DNA of 64,000 bases from Ralstonia sp. RRA. GTDB lineage: Bacteria; Pseudomonadota; Gammaproteobacteria; Burkholderiales; Burkholderiaceae. The position numbers were made by a program, and so were the translations under genes. The notes beneath the pieces are model-generated. The model did no database searches. It was not told the DNA's origin and was given only the letters and a program-made list of their open reading frames with translations. This document shows, in pieces, positions 45,425 through 55,523 of this stretch; positions within the stretch are counted from its first letter, which is position 1, and each line of letters starts with the position of its first letter. The stretch is taken from positions 2,418,001 to 2,482,000 of the forward strand of contig NZ_CP146091.1 of assembly GCF_037023145.1 (NCBI RefSeq), written 5' to 3'.

Positions 45425-46795
45425 TCACTGCAACATAAACGTCTCGTACTCCAACCGATCCAACTTCCGATCCAGAATCACCAGACTCGCCATCACCACC
45501 AGCAGCAGCGACACTGCAAATCCATACCCATACCAGGCCGGACCAAGCTGCAGCGTGATCCACGTCAGCACGCCGTTGAGCACGACAAACGCAGCCGTCA
45601 ACCCCAGCACCACGCGCCGCCGATCCAGATAGAAGAAAATATTCAGCACACCCAGAAACACCACCTGCAAGCTCGCCGCAATGGTGTCGACATACAGCAG
45701 CGGCAGATACAACTCGGAAATCTGCAGCACCCGCAGCACCGAAGCCCCCACGGCAAACAGCACCAGCGCCGCCATCGCCTGAATCTTCACGATCTCGTAC
45801 AGGCCGGCACGGATGGTCTGCACCATCGTGTTGCGCATATCTTCGATGTGCTCCAGCGATGCCCCACCCCGCACGGCGTCGTAAAACGCGTCGTAGTACT
45901 CGACAAAATCCGTCTCGATGCGCACCAGGAACACCGCCATGCCGGGGATGATCCCCAGGTACGCCAGGAACACCGGAATGTCATAGATGACCGACGCATG
46001 CAGCGGACCAACCACCTGCTGCCCGGTGCCCGGCGCATACCAGAACATGAACTTGTCGAGCCAGATGCCAAGGTTGTACAGCAGCCCGATCAGCATCAAC
46101 GAAGGATACGCAAACCGCTTGTCGAACACCTCGAACGACAGGAAACGCCGTCCGCTGAAGTTGCGATAGATCAGCCCTGCCATGCCGATCAGCAGACACA
46201 ACTGCCCCAGCACAAAACCCAGCAGCAGCCCCTCCAGCCCCACACGGTTGAACAGCAGCGCCAGCAGCACCGTGAGCGTGTAGCCGATCAGGAAGATCCA
46301 CACGATCGCCTTGTACTGCTTCATGCCCGACAGGAAGATCACCGCGATCCAGATGTTGGCCATGACCACGAAGCCCGCCAGCATCAGCACCCGGTAGATG
46401 GCCGACTGCTGCGGAAACGCAAACAGCATGACGATGAGCCCCAGGCCGCCCGCCAGCAACGTCATGACCAGCGACACGGCGTGGTAGTTGGGCAGGACGA
46501 GGTCGTCGCGCTTCTCGAACAGGCGGTCGGACGTGAAGCGCGTGAAGGCGAGCTGCAGCGGCCCGGTCAAGATCAGGCTCACCGCAATCAAGTAGGTGAC
46601 CGACACCTGGAACTGCGTGATGAGCGAGCCGGGAATCACGAACGGCAGGCTCAAGATACCGATCAGCAGAATCCCGACGATGGAGAGAATCCACGGGCCG
46701 GAGCTGATGATGCCGGCGTAGGTGTAGGCGCGCAGCAGCCCGAGCAGGCTGTCGCGCTTGAGCATCTTGCGGAGCTCGAACCCGATGCCGGCCAT
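45425..46795 (-). CDS. pelG: Pel polysaccharide inner-membrane transporter PelG
   Basis: A 456-residue protein with about 12 transmembrane segments, related to the polysaccharide-flippase superfamily. I chose the ATG at 46795 (MAGIGFELRKMLKRDSLLGL), which is the standard PelG N-terminus and overlaps the pelF stop as TGATG; the longer frame to 46831 is unlikely. PelG is thought to move Pel across the inner membrane with PelD and PelE. Last gene of the pel operon. Its 3' end faces the cruciform element. Confidence 0.95.
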   Translation of the reverse strand: MAGIGFELRKMLKRDSLLGLLRAYTYAGIISSGPWILSIVGILLIGILSLPFVIPGSLITQFQVSVTYLIAVSLILTGPLQLAFTRFTSDRLFEKRDDLVLPNYHAVSLVMTLLAGGLGLIVMLFAFPQQSAIYRVLMLAGFVVMANIWIAVIFLSGMKQYKAIVWIFLIGYTLTVLLALLFNRVGLEGLLLGFVLGQLCLLIGMAGLIYRNFSGRRFLSFEVFDKRFAYPSLMLIGLLYNLGIWLDKFMFWYAPGTGQQVVGPLHASVIYDIPVFLAYLGIIPGMAVFLVRIETDFVEYYDAFYDAVRGGASLEHIEDMRNTMVQTIRAGLYEIVKIQAMAALVLFAVGASVLRVLQISELYLPLLYVDTIAASLQVVFLGVLNIFFYLDRRRVVLGLTAAFVVLNGVLTWITLQLGPAWYGYGFAVSLLLVVMASLVILDRKLDRLEYETFMLQ

Positions 46796-48393
46796 CAGCG
46801 AGCTCCCTTCTGGTGAGCGTGATGCGGGCAAGCCGCAGCTGCAGTCTTGGCACCCGCTTCCGTGCTCAGATCCGGCAGCATGCGCAAGCGGTCGTATAGC
46901 TCGCGATAGGCGCCGACCATCATCTCCTGCGTGTAGTAGCGCTCCACGCGGGCGATGCCTGCGGCCTGCGCTTCATGCCAGCGCGATTCATCACGCAGCA
47001 GCGTCAGCACTTCGCCGGCCAGCGCAGCCGGGTCAGCAATGCGCACCACAGCGCCGGCGGCACCCAAGGCGGCGTCGTCGCCTTCCAGGCCGAACAGCAA
47101 CTGGCGGCACGACCCCACATCAGTGGTGACCGATGGCACACCGGCGGCAAATCCTTCCAGCACCACCAGCGGCAGCGCCTCACTGATGGAGCTCAGCACC
47201 AGCACGCCCACCTTGGGCAGGATGTCGTCGATCTTCTGGAAACCGAGAAACTTGATGCGATCACCCAGGCCCAGGCTTTCGGCCAGGCTGTGGCATTCGT
47301 GTGCGTATTCCGGGTCTTCGTCTTCCGGGCCGGCGATCCAGCCTTCGGCGTCGGGCATCTCGCGCGTGATGGTCAGCATGGCACGAATGAACGTCTTCAC
47401 GTCCTTGATCGGCACCACCCGGCCGATCAGGCACATCACGCGCGGCACGTTGGCGGGGCGCTTGTCGCGCAAGGCAGCCAGGCGCGGCAGGTTGATGCCG
47501 TTGGGGATGCTGCGTGTCTTCTCTACCGGCGCGCCGTCGATCACCTGGCGCAGCCGGTTGCCCTCGTACAGCGCGGTGATTTCTTCGGCGGCGTCGTAGC
47601 AGACGCGGCCCATGGTCTCGAAAAAGCGCACCCATAGATCACGGAAGTAGCTGATCTGCGCGATGTCCTTCTCGAAGATGCTGCGGTTGTCACGAATCCA
47701 CTGGCTCTGGAACAAGTCGATCTTGCGTTCCTTGGTGTAGATACCGTGCTCCGACACCAGCAGCGGACGCCCACGCTTGTAGCGCAGCAGCGCGCCCAGG
47801 AAGCCCGCGTAGCCGGTCGAGATGGTGTGGAACACCTTCACCGGGATGAGGTTCTCGGCAATGCGCACAAGCTGCCACAGCGGCTTGTGCATGATGCGCA
47901 CGGTCCAGAAGTAATCGGTGAACGACGGGTCGGTGCAGTAGCGCCGGTAGTAGTCCGTCATCATGTCCCAGGCGCGGTGACTGTAGAGGAACTGCTCCTC
48001 GGCCAGCGGGCCATCGTCACGCAGGTCTGCAATGGACGCGCGGATCAGATCGGCCGTCTCGTCCTTATTCGCGGGATTGCGCAGCGCTTCGTGCAGCTTG
48101 CGCGAGCGCTCGAAGGCGGCCGGATCACCGCCGCTGGCCTGCACCAGGGGCGGCGGCGGAAAGTCGTACAGGTAGTGGCACTCCACGTGCACCACGTTCT
48201 CGGGGATGGCGTAGACGGGCTTGCCGTAATCTTCACGGCGGCTGCCAATGAAGACGACGGCAAAGCGGATGTCCGGAAACGCCCGGATCATCTGGTTGAC
48301 CCAGCTCGACACCCCGCCGCTCACATAGGGAAACGTCCCTTCGAGCAGCAGCGCGACGTCGGCGGACTGGGCGCGTGGAAATTGGTCGCTCAT
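46795..48393 (-). CDS. pelF: Pel polysaccharide glycosyltransferase PelF
   Basis: A 532-residue GT4 enzyme. The N-terminal domain has LLEGTFPYVSGGVSSWVNQM (residues about 12-31), the PelF hallmark. The donor domain contains CLIGRVVPIKDVKTFIRAM, WIAGPEDEDPEYAHEC and EALPLVVLEGFAAGVPSV. It polymerises Pel (partly deacetylated GalNAc/GlcNAc-type polymer) in the cytoplasm from UDP-sugars. The start overlaps the pelE stop as ATGA. The C-terminus is slightly longer than usual and His-rich (CPHHAHQ). Confidence 0.95.
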   Translation of the reverse strand: MSDQFPRAQSADVALLLEGTFPYVSGGVSSWVNQMIRAFPDIRFAVVFIGSRREDYGKPVYAIPENVVHVECHYLYDFPPPPLVQASGGDPAAFERSRKLHEALRNPANKDETADLIRASIADLRDDGPLAEEQFLYSHRAWDMMTDYYRRYCTDPSFTDYFWTVRIMHKPLWQLVRIAENLIPVKVFHTISTGYAGFLGALLRYKRGRPLLVSEHGIYTKERKIDLFQSQWIRDNRSIFEKDIAQISYFRDLWVRFFETMGRVCYDAAEEITALYEGNRLRQVIDGAPVEKTRSIPNGINLPRLAALRDKRPANVPRVMCLIGRVVPIKDVKTFIRAMLTITREMPDAEGWIAGPEDEDPEYAHECHSLAESLGLGDRIKFLGFQKIDDILPKVGVLVLSSISEALPLVVLEGFAAGVPSVTTDVGSCRQLLFGLEGDDAALGAAGAVVRIADPAALAGEVLTLLRDESRWHEAQAAGIARVERYYTQEMMVGAYRELYDRLRMLPDLSTEAGAKTAAAACPHHAHQKGAR

Positions 48394-49376
48394 GATGTCC
48401 AGTAGCGCAGCAGCGGACGCAGCAATGGCAGCGGCGAGCGGTTGGAGAATTGCGCCAGCGCGGCGCGCGCGCCGGCGTAGTCGCGGCGCAGGTAGCAGGC
48501 CTCGGCCAGCGGCGGCAGCAGGCGGTCACGCGGAAAGCCGAGCCGCTCAGCTTCGCGCAGGTGCGATTCGGCCACATCGGGCTCGCGGCGCGACAAGGCC
48601 AGCCGGCCGCGCATGTACCACAGCGCCGCGTTGTCCGGCTGGATATCCAGCGCCGCGCTGGCGTAGCGCTCCACCTGTTCAGCGGTATAGCGGTACACAT
48701 CGCCTTGCACCAGGTTCTGGTAGATCAGCTCCCAGTACAGATCGGCCAAGCGCTTGTTGATGTCGTAGCGAGCCTCGGGCGTGGTGGCCTCTTCCAGGCG
48801 CGGCAGCTCGGCCAGGATCTTCTGCATCAACACCTTCTCGGCGTTGTCGAGCATGCCGTAGGCCAGCAGGCGGATGTCGTCCACCGGATCGGCCAGCAGG
48901 TCGCGCAGTACGGGGCTGGCTGTGCGGGTGGGCATCGACTGCATGGCCACGAGCGCGGTCATGCGGCTTTGCACCGGCGCACGCTCGTTGCTCAGTTGAG
49001 CGCGCAGCCGCGCCCCACCGCCGTGCGTCACGCGCGAAATCAAATGCGCGACGAACACCGGCAAGCCCACATCGGCGATGTCCTTGTCGCCCTCCGGCTT
49101 GGGGAATAGCTTGCCGAGCAGCAGACTGCCCAGCACCAGCAGACACCCCGCCACCGGCACGAAGAAGCACAGGGCGACGAGGTAGCCATACGTCCAGACA
49201 AACGGCACGCGATAGCGGCGCGGCAGCAGGCGCCAGGCGGCCAGCCCGATCAGCGCGGCGGCGGTGCCCTGCAGTAGCAGGCACGACAGCAGCAGCGCCA
49301 GGCTGTTGCCGGCGTGCAGCACCATCACCACCGCTGCAATCTGGGCCGAGATGCCACTGAGCGTGAGCTTGAACAT
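48390..49376 (-). CDS. pelE: Pel inner-membrane protein PelE
   Basis: A 328-residue protein. Two to three transmembrane segments occupy residues 1-92, followed by a soluble region with TPR-like helices (DIQPDNAALWYMRGRLALSR and SHLREAERLGFPRDRL). In Pseudomonas aeruginosa PelE works with PelD and PelG at the inner membrane. The call rests on operon position between pelD and pelF and on this topology, since PelE sequences diverge strongly. Confidence 0.9.
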   Translation of the reverse strand: MFKLTLSGISAQIAAVVMVLHAGNSLALLLSCLLLQGTAAALIGLAAWRLLPRRYRVPFVWTYGYLVALCFFVPVAGCLLVLGSLLLGKLFPKPEGDKDIADVGLPVFVAHLISRVTHGGGARLRAQLSNERAPVQSRMTALVAMQSMPTRTASPVLRDLLADPVDDIRLLAYGMLDNAEKVLMQKILAELPRLEEATTPEARYDINKRLADLYWELIYQNLVQGDVYRYTAEQVERYASAALDIQPDNAALWYMRGRLALSRREPDVAESHLREAERLGFPRDRLLPPLAEACYLRRDYAGARAALAQFSNRSPLPLLRPLLRYWTS

Positions 49377-49391
49377 GGTCGCGCCCTCGCT

Positions 49392-50846
49392 TCAGCCGTC
49401 CAGGTGGCAGCGCGCGATGAAGCGCACCAGCGCCTCACCAGGGTGCTCGCCCGTCACGTGCAGCGTCTGGACGCCGATGTGCGACTGCTCGAAATCGACG
49501 CCGAACTGGGCGCGCAGGCTGTCTTCAATGCGCACCAGATAGGCCGACACGGCACCCGCGCCTGACAGCGGCATCAGCGTGACGATGGCACGACGCGCCT
49601 TACCGCGCGCCTGCCAGACCACGTCCAGCGCACGGCGGCTGCGCACCACCTGTTCGAACAGTGCGTCGCTGGCCTCGTCCTGGTCAAAGATGAGCGCGAC
49701 CACCGACGAGTCGATGCCGGTATCGCGGTGCAGGCGCGCCAGACGGCCAAGGTCGAGCGCAAAGTCGTACGGCGCATCGGGCACGAGGTCGAGAATCTCG
49801 GAGCTGACGGTGAGGTGGCGCACGCCATCGGCGTAGTAACCCAGCAGCACCAGCAGAAACTGCAGGTTCTCGTACGACAGCGACAGGAACGGCATCTGCT
49901 GCACGACAACGATGCCGATCAACTCGTCAGCACCCGACAGCACCGGCGCGCAGGCCACGTAGCGCGAGCTGTCTTCATGGCGCAACTCGGGCGCCTGCGG
50001 GTGGCCCAGCGTGTGGGTGTCGATGCAATGGCGGATCAACGGGTCATCGGCCACGATGTCGAACGGCGTGCCGACGCGGGCCACGGGTTCGGTATCGACC
50101 TGATTACGTGTCACACGCACCATCGCGGCCACCTCCAGCTGGCAGGCCTGCGCCGTCCATTGCAGGAACTGCACGGCACCCGGCAGTTGTGCCACGTCGG
50201 GCTGGTTGGTACCGTCGCCGTGTTCGCGTGCGGCCAGTGCCAGGTTGCGCAGTTGCGTGAGCGTGTCGCGCAACGTGGTCGGCTTGGCCAGCAGATCGTT
50301 CTCCAGCCGCTCGTGTGAAAGACGCAGCAGGAAGTGGTTCTTGGTCAGCGCGGCCAGGCGGTCGTTCAAGTAACCGTTGACGGTGCGCGCACGCGATAGC
50401 CGCGCGCCCCAGATGTCACCGAACTGCCCGCCAACCAGCACCAGCATCAGCCCGCCCAGAAAGTACATGCGGGGGAAGGCGACGGCCGCTGCGCCCTGTC
50501 CGTAGAACAGCCACCACGCGCCCAGCACCACCAGCGCAGCGGCCGCGCCTAGCAGCGTGCCGTAGCGCAGCGCCAGGATGAGCGGCACCAGCCAGATCCA
50601 CGGGAACCCGTAGCCGAGCAGCAGCGGATTGTCCGGCACGAACAGCCAGACGATGCCGATGGCAACGATCGTGGCGCCCAGCGTTTCCAGCACCGCGGTC
50701 GGGCTCGACACGGCCGGCGCGATCAAGCGCCCATACCACGACGATGCGCCGATGCCCTGCGCATTGCGCCGACGATCGCGACCGCGCGCCTCGGCGGCGG
50801 CGGTCTGCGCGCCCTCCTGCGTACGCTGTGCCGCTTCGGTCTTCAT
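49392..50846 (-). CDS. pelD: c-di-GMP receptor PelD
   Basis: A 484-residue inner-membrane protein with four transmembrane helices (residues about 40-145), a GAF-like domain (about 190-340) and a degenerate GGDEF domain at the C-terminus. The inhibitory-site motif R405-x-x-D408 (RRALD) is kept. R439 (YLVRIED) lies where the second c-di-GMP-binding arginine of P. aeruginosa PelD falls. The protein therefore probably activates Pel export on c-di-GMP binding. The ATG overlaps the pelC TGA (TGATG). Confidence 0.93.
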   Translation of the reverse strand: MKTEAAQRTQEGAQTAAAEARGRDRRRNAQGIGASSWYGRLIAPAVSSPTAVLETLGATIVAIGIVWLFVPDNPLLLGYGFPWIWLVPLILALRYGTLLGAAAALVVLGAWWLFYGQGAAAVAFPRMYFLGGLMLVLVGGQFGDIWGARLSRARTVNGYLNDRLAALTKNHFLLRLSHERLENDLLAKPTTLRDTLTQLRNLALAAREHGDGTNQPDVAQLPGAVQFLQWTAQACQLEVAAMVRVTRNQVDTEPVARVGTPFDIVADDPLIRHCIDTHTLGHPQAPELRHEDSSRYVACAPVLSGADELIGIVVVQQMPFLSLSYENLQFLLVLLGYYADGVRHLTVSSEILDLVPDAPYDFALDLGRLARLHRDTGIDSSVVALIFDQDEASDALFEQVVRSRRALDVVWQARGKARRAIVTLMPLSGAGAVSAYLVRIEDSLRAQFGVDFEQSHIGVQTLHVTGEHPGEALVRFIARCHLDG

Positions 50847-51406
50847 CAGCCTCGGCCCAGCGGCGAGAGCAACTCGCGCAGCAGCTTCTGCGCCACTGCC
50901 GAGACGGCATCGCGGCTCCAGCCGGTGCGGCTGCCGGCGGCGCTCCAGATCACGTTGCCGCTTTGCACGTCAATCACCTGCAGCGTGATGCCGACGGCAG
51001 GCTCGCCATCCACGCCCACCTTGTAGCGCCACTCGTCCACGGCGCCGGTCAGGGCATAGCGGGCCTTCTCGCCGCGCGCCCAATCCAGCGCGCGGGCCAC
51101 GGCCTCGCGCTCGGCGGGCTCGAACAACGATTCGCTGTTCAAATTGGCCGGATATTGCTTGAGGTTGGTAAAGCCGCGCGCCTTCAGGATGCTGGTGGCG
51201 ATGGTCTCGGCACGCAGCCCGGCCTGCGGCGTTTCGGTGTAGTTGACGATGGGCAGCACGACCCATGCGTCAGACGCGCTGGTGGCCGGTGCGCGGCCGC
51301 TGTCGACCACGGCACACGCAGACAGCGCAAGCGCCACGCCAACGCCTGCAGCGGCGGCCAGCCAGCGGCGGCGGCCGGCTTTCATCTTGTCGAGCAAGGG
51401 TGTCAT
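50846..51406 (-). CDS. pelC: outer-membrane lipoprotein PelC
   Basis: A 186-residue lipoprotein. I chose the ATG at 51406 (MTPLLDKMKAGRRR) because AGGAG lies 7 bases upstream; the longer frame to 51439 has no such site. The signal peptide ends in the lipobox LSAC. The mature part includes VVLPIVNYTETPQAGLRAET. PelC forms a dodecameric funnel below the PelB pore on the periplasmic side of the outer membrane. Confidence 0.93.
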   Translation of the reverse strand: MTPLLDKMKAGRRRWLAAAAGVGVALALSACAVVDSGRAPATSASDAWVVLPIVNYTETPQAGLRAETIATSILKARGFTNLKQYPANLNSESLFEPAEREAVARALDWARGEKARYALTGAVDEWRYKVGVDGEPAVGITLQVIDVQSGNVIWSAAGSRTGWSRDAVSAVAQKLLRELLSPLGRG

Positions 51407-51488
51407 CGCTTTCTCCTGGATGCTTCCGTTGTTCTTCATGCTGGTGTTTCCCCGTTTCTACTTGTTCGTCGTATTCGTCGCTTGCGCT

Positions 51489-54400
51489 TCAGTAAAGCCA
51501 GCGGTAGCGCAGCCCGATTTCCGTCAGCGGCGATGTGCCCGACCGCGTGATCGATTGGTGTTCGATGTACAGCGCCAGATGATCGTTGCCGAACACGCTG
51601 CCCGCCAGCCCAAGCTGCGCCTGCACGCCCCACCCTTCGCGGTTGTCGTGCAGCATGCCGACATCCATGAACGGCCGCCAGGCGCGGGTGTAGCGGTCCA
51701 GATAGTCCGTGCCGAAGCCAAACAGCATGCCGAACTGGTTGAATGAGCGCGGCATGATCTGATCGACATCCGGCGTTGTACCGCCCGGCAGCAAACGCGC
51801 CATCAACGGGCTGACCGTGCCTGATGCGTTGTAGCGCGCCATCGTGCCCACCACGCGGATGGTGTAGTCAGGATATTCCACCCGGAAGCGGTGGCCGATC
51901 TCGCCGTCGACCACCATGCCGCTGCCCAGGAACGAGCGGTCCTGCCCGTAGAAGCGGTCGCCTTCCACGCGGGCGCGCACGTATTCGTTTTGCGTCAAAC
52001 GCCAGTTGTTGCCGATGGAGAACAGATCCTTCACACCACCCACGCGCAGTTGCGGGGTCTCGTTCGCGGGCTGGTTGCGACCGATCGACAGTTCGGTGCC
52101 CAGCGGCCCGACCTGCCCCAACAGCCCATCCAGCCGGAATGCATAGAACGATGCCAGCCCCTGGCGCCAGCCCACCGTGCCCTTCCACTGCGTGTTCTGC
52201 GTCTGATACTGAGATATCCAGTCGACGCTGCGATCCTGCGCAGGCACGCCGGTGAGCTGCGTGTCGTCGGTCGAGCGCTGGTTCCGCTGGGTAGCGCGCA
52301 GCAGCATGCTGGTGTGGTCGGTCAGGCGCATGCCGGCCGCTGCGCTGCTCTCGAAATACGTGAGCGGCGCCTGCTTGAACCACGTCTCGCGCGGCTCCAA
52401 TGCCTGTGCGTTGGTCAGCAGCGTTTCCTGCACGCGCTCGTGGAGCTGCTCGTCATCGGGCGCGGTGGTCAGGCCTTCGAACGACAGGCGCTGTGCCTCA
52501 CCCAGGCGATCCGTCATCACGTTGGCGTCGATGCGGTTGTAGAGCGGGATGCGGTCAGGCGTATCGTCCAGCAGGCGGTTGAGCGTCTGCAGGTCACGCT
52601 CAGCCAGAGCGATGGAGATCTCGGCATAGGCCGGGCGCGTCATGCGGCGCGCGTATTGCTGCAGCAGCCACGCACGTGCCAGGTCATTCGCTTCCTGCGA
52701 CAGCGCCCAGCCCAACGCCGCTTCCTTGGCCACGGCGGAGACGAGCTGATCGCTCACACGGGCGTGCTTGCGCTTGTCCGCGGGCATTTCCGGTGGCTCG
52801 GGCGGCAGCATGTCGATATCGCCCAACTCGGACTTGTCCATTGCAGAGCGCCCGCCCTCGCGTGCCTGCTTCGTCGCACGGCGATCATCGCGCAGCAACT
52901 CGATCAGCAAGCGCTGCGACAGGTCACCAGACCCGAACGTTTGGGCCAGCGAGACGCGTCGGGCGCGCAGTTCGGTACGGGCATCCTCTTCGAGCGGCAC
53001 TGCATCATCGTCGCCCACCGTGACGCGCGTACCGACACGGCGGCCTGTAGGCACCTTGGTCTTGTTGCCCCCGACCTTGTCTTCGGCACGCCACAGCAGC
53101 CACCACGCTTCGCGGCGCAGGGCCCAGGCGGCGTCGGCCTGCCCGGCCATCTCACGCGCGTCGGCATAGGCCAGCAGCCAGAGCGGATCGGTCTGCATCG
53201 ACTTGCCCTGGCGGCCGAGGAAGCGCAGCGCGAGGTTGGCGTCGAACAGTTGCAGCCCGGCCGCAGCGTATGCGCCCCAGTAAGCGGAATCGTTCTCGGC
53301 CTCGCCGCGCCACAGGGCCAGGGCGCGTTTGAGCTCGGCATTCTGGCCGGAGTCGAGCAGGCCCCAGAGGAAGGCGGCCTTCACATCGCTGCCGGCATCG
53401 GGCAGCGAGACGGCGCGGCGCAAATCACGCATGGCCGCATCCCATTGGCCACTCTGGCGGAAGTACTCGGCGCGCGCGCCCAGCACGCCGGCGGATTGCT
53501 CGGCGGCTTTACGTTGCTCCGGTGTGAGCGAGGCGAGCAGCCCTTCGATGCGGCGGAAGGCACGCGCCCGCGTGTAGTAGTAGATGGCCTGCTGCAGGTG
53601 GACCATCGTGCCGTCCTTGCGGAAGGCAAGTTCAGACAGACGGCCGGCGTCGATGGGGCTGGCGTCGTAGAAGTCGATCATCGTCGTGAGATCGTCCGGC
53701 TCTGCTTTGCCACCAATCAGCAGTTGGCGATACGCCTTGCGTGACAGATCATCGCGCTGGTTCAGCCGGGCAAGCTGCGCGAAGGTGCGCCAGTAGAGAT
53801 CGTCCGTGGGCGAAGCGGCCTTCTCTGCAACCTGCATGGCCGTGAGCGCCTGCTCGAACTGCCCGCGTACGTACAGGATGTTCGCCAGCTTGAGCGCGTA
53901 TTGCGCGTTGGGGCCGAATTCCTTCTGCAAGCGCACGTACGTGTCGTAAGCCTGGTCATCCTTGCCGGCCCGCTCGGCCAGGTTGGCATAGCGCTCCAGC
54001 ACCATCTGGCGGTGCGCGCCACGCGCAATGCTGTTCAGGTACGCCAGCCCTTCCACCGGCTCGCCCAGCCGCTCATACGCGGCAATGATCTGGTCGAGCA
54101 GCTTCATGTCGCCGGGCTGGCGGCTGGCCTGGTAGCGCAGGCCCGCCAGATAGGCGTGATCTTCGTTAAGTGCGGGGGCCAGACGCAGCACGTGCTGCCA
54201 GGCCGCATCGTCACCGGTGGATTGCGCGTACGACAGCCAGTAGTTCAATGCGACCATCGGCTGGCGGTTCCACTCGGCCACCTGGGCGGCGCGCTCAGTC
54301 CAGATCTTCAGGTCGGGGCGCTGGCGCACCGCGGCCTCGGCCACGCGCATGGCGTCATTCAGGTTGCCGCTGCCCATGAAGACCTGGAAAGCGAGGTCGT

Positions 54401-55523
54401 AGTCATCCGCATTGAAAGGCGCGATGCCGCGCACGATGGCCTGAGCGCCCTTCGGATGCGAAGACGATTCGGCATCGTCGGCCTTGTCCGCCACGTGGCG
54501 AATGCGTGCGGCATAACGCTGGCGACGGGCCACGCCCTCGGGGCCATCCATGAACACAACGTCCGTCGGGCTCGGCAGCGGTTCGGGCCGGCCAGCGAAT
54601 GCCCAGTCATGACGCACTGCGCCCGACGCCAAGGCAATCCCCTCATTCGTCTGACGCCACGACAGATGCAGCAGACGACGAGCGTACTGGTCGGCCAGAT
54701 CGGGGCGGTTGCATGCCTGAGCCAGGCGCGTAAGGAAGCGCAGCGTTTCGGTGTCGTCGATCAGCGGGCCGACGCGGCGCTGGGCCTCGGTCATGGCCTC
54801 GTCGAGCAGGTTGCCGCCCTGCAGCGCCTTCAGACCGGCGATGAAATAGCGGCGCTGCTCATCGAGCGACTTGGCGGTGTCCTGCGCGGCAAAGTTGGCG
54901 GCAGCAGCGGCGCGGTATTCACCCACGCCCAGCGCGATCTCTGCGGTACGTGCCTGCCACTGCGCGGAGCGTGCCACATCCTGCTTGGCCAAACGCTGGT
55001 AGAACTGCATGGCAATCGCACCCTGATCCAGCCCACGGGATTTGGCCGCGAGAATCTCCAGCTCGGGTGCGGTCCACCGGTAGTCGAGGGCTTGCTTGAG
55101 CAGACCACGCAGATCGACCAACATGGCCGCACGTTGCGGATCGTTCGGTTGCAGTGCATAGGCGCGTTGCTCGCGGATGGCGATATCGAGCAGCAACGCT
55201 TCACGGTCGAGCGACTTGTCATGCAGCGCGCGCATGCGGGCGACCATGGCTTCGGCCTCTTCCAGCCGACCGGTGCGCACGTACTGGGCGGCCAGCACGC
55301 TGAGGAATTCCCCATCGTTCGGGCGCACGCGCAGCCAGGCCTCCAGATAGGCCACCGACAGTGCATCGACCTTGCTGCCCGAATTGGTCCCATCAAGCAG
55401 GCGTGCCTCCAGGCGCTCGCGCGGGAACATCAAGGCGAGCGCCAGCCCGATCAGCGCGCCAAGCGTGCCGATCAGCCAGGCCGGCAGCAGCCGTTCACGC
55501 GGGGTCAGGTCAGCAGACCACAT
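51489..55523 (-). CDS. pelB: Pel outer-membrane porin with TPR scaffold, PelB
   Basis: About 1344 residues, somewhat longer than the P. aeruginosa protein. The N-terminal membrane helix spans residues about 13-31 (LLPAWLIGTLGALIGLALAL). A long array of TPR helices covers about 60-890, a charged linker follows (near 850-940), and the C-terminal beta-barrel of about 350 residues ends in an aromatic residue (LRYRWLY). It scaffolds PelA in the periplasm and forms the export pore. The ATG at 55523 overlaps the pelA 3' end by 14 bp; a GTG at 55529 is an alternative. Confidence 0.94.
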   Translation of the reverse strand: MWSADLTPRERLLPAWLIGTLGALIGLALALMFPRERLEARLLDGTNSGSKVDALSVAYLEAWLRVRPNDGEFLSVLAAQYVRTGRLEEAEAMVARMRALHDKSLDREALLLDIAIREQRAYALQPNDPQRAAMLVDLRGLLKQALDYRWTAPELEILAAKSRGLDQGAIAMQFYQRLAKQDVARSAQWQARTAEIALGVGEYRAAAAANFAAQDTAKSLDEQRRYFIAGLKALQGGNLLDEAMTEAQRRVGPLIDDTETLRFLTRLAQACNRPDLADQYARRLLHLSWRQTNEGIALASGAVRHDWAFAGRPEPLPSPTDVVFMDGPEGVARRQRYAARIRHVADKADDAESSSHPKGAQAIVRGIAPFNADDYDLAFQVFMGSGNLNDAMRVAEAAVRQRPDLKIWTERAAQVAEWNRQPMVALNYWLSYAQSTGDDAAWQHVLRLAPALNEDHAYLAGLRYQASRQPGDMKLLDQIIAAYERLGEPVEGLAYLNSIARGAHRQMVLERYANLAERAGKDDQAYDTYVRLQKEFGPNAQYALKLANILYVRGQFEQALTAMQVAEKAASPTDDLYWRTFAQLARLNQRDDLSRKAYRQLLIGGKAEPDDLTTMIDFYDASPIDAGRLSELAFRKDGTMVHLQQAIYYYTRARAFRRIEGLLASLTPEQRKAAEQSAGVLGARAEYFRQSGQWDAAMRDLRRAVSLPDAGSDVKAAFLWGLLDSGQNAELKRALALWRGEAENDSAYWGAYAAAGLQLFDANLALRFLGRQGKSMQTDPLWLLAYADAREMAGQADAAWALRREAWWLLWRAEDKVGGNKTKVPTGRRVGTRVTVGDDDAVPLEEDARTELRARRVSLAQTFGSGDLSQRLLIELLRDDRRATKQAREGGRSAMDKSELGDIDMLPPEPPEMPADKRKHARVSDQLVSAVAKEAALGWALSQEANDLARAWLLQQYARRMTRPAYAEISIALAERDLQTLNRLLDDTPDRIPLYNRIDANVMTDRLGEAQRLSFEGLTTAPDDEQLHERVQETLLTNAQALEPRETWFKQAPLTYFESSAAAGMRLTDHTSMLLRATQRNQRSTDDTQLTGVPAQDRSVDWISQYQTQNTQWKGTVGWRQGLASFYAFRLDGLLGQVGPLGTELSIGRNQPANETPQLRVGGVKDLFSIGNNWRLTQNEYVRARVEGDRFYGQDRSFLGSGMVVDGEIGHRFRVEYPDYTIRVVGTMARYNASGTVSPLMARLLPGGTTPDVDQIMPRSFNQFGMLFGFGTDYLDRYTRAWRPFMDVGMLHDNREGWGVQAQLGLAGSVFGNDHLALYIEHQSITRSGTSPLTEIGLRYRWLY

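Noticed and set aside
46796..46831. Upstream start for pelG at 46831
   Set aside because: It adds 12 non-conserved residues within pelF; the ATG at 46795 gives the normal MAGIGFELRK N-terminus.
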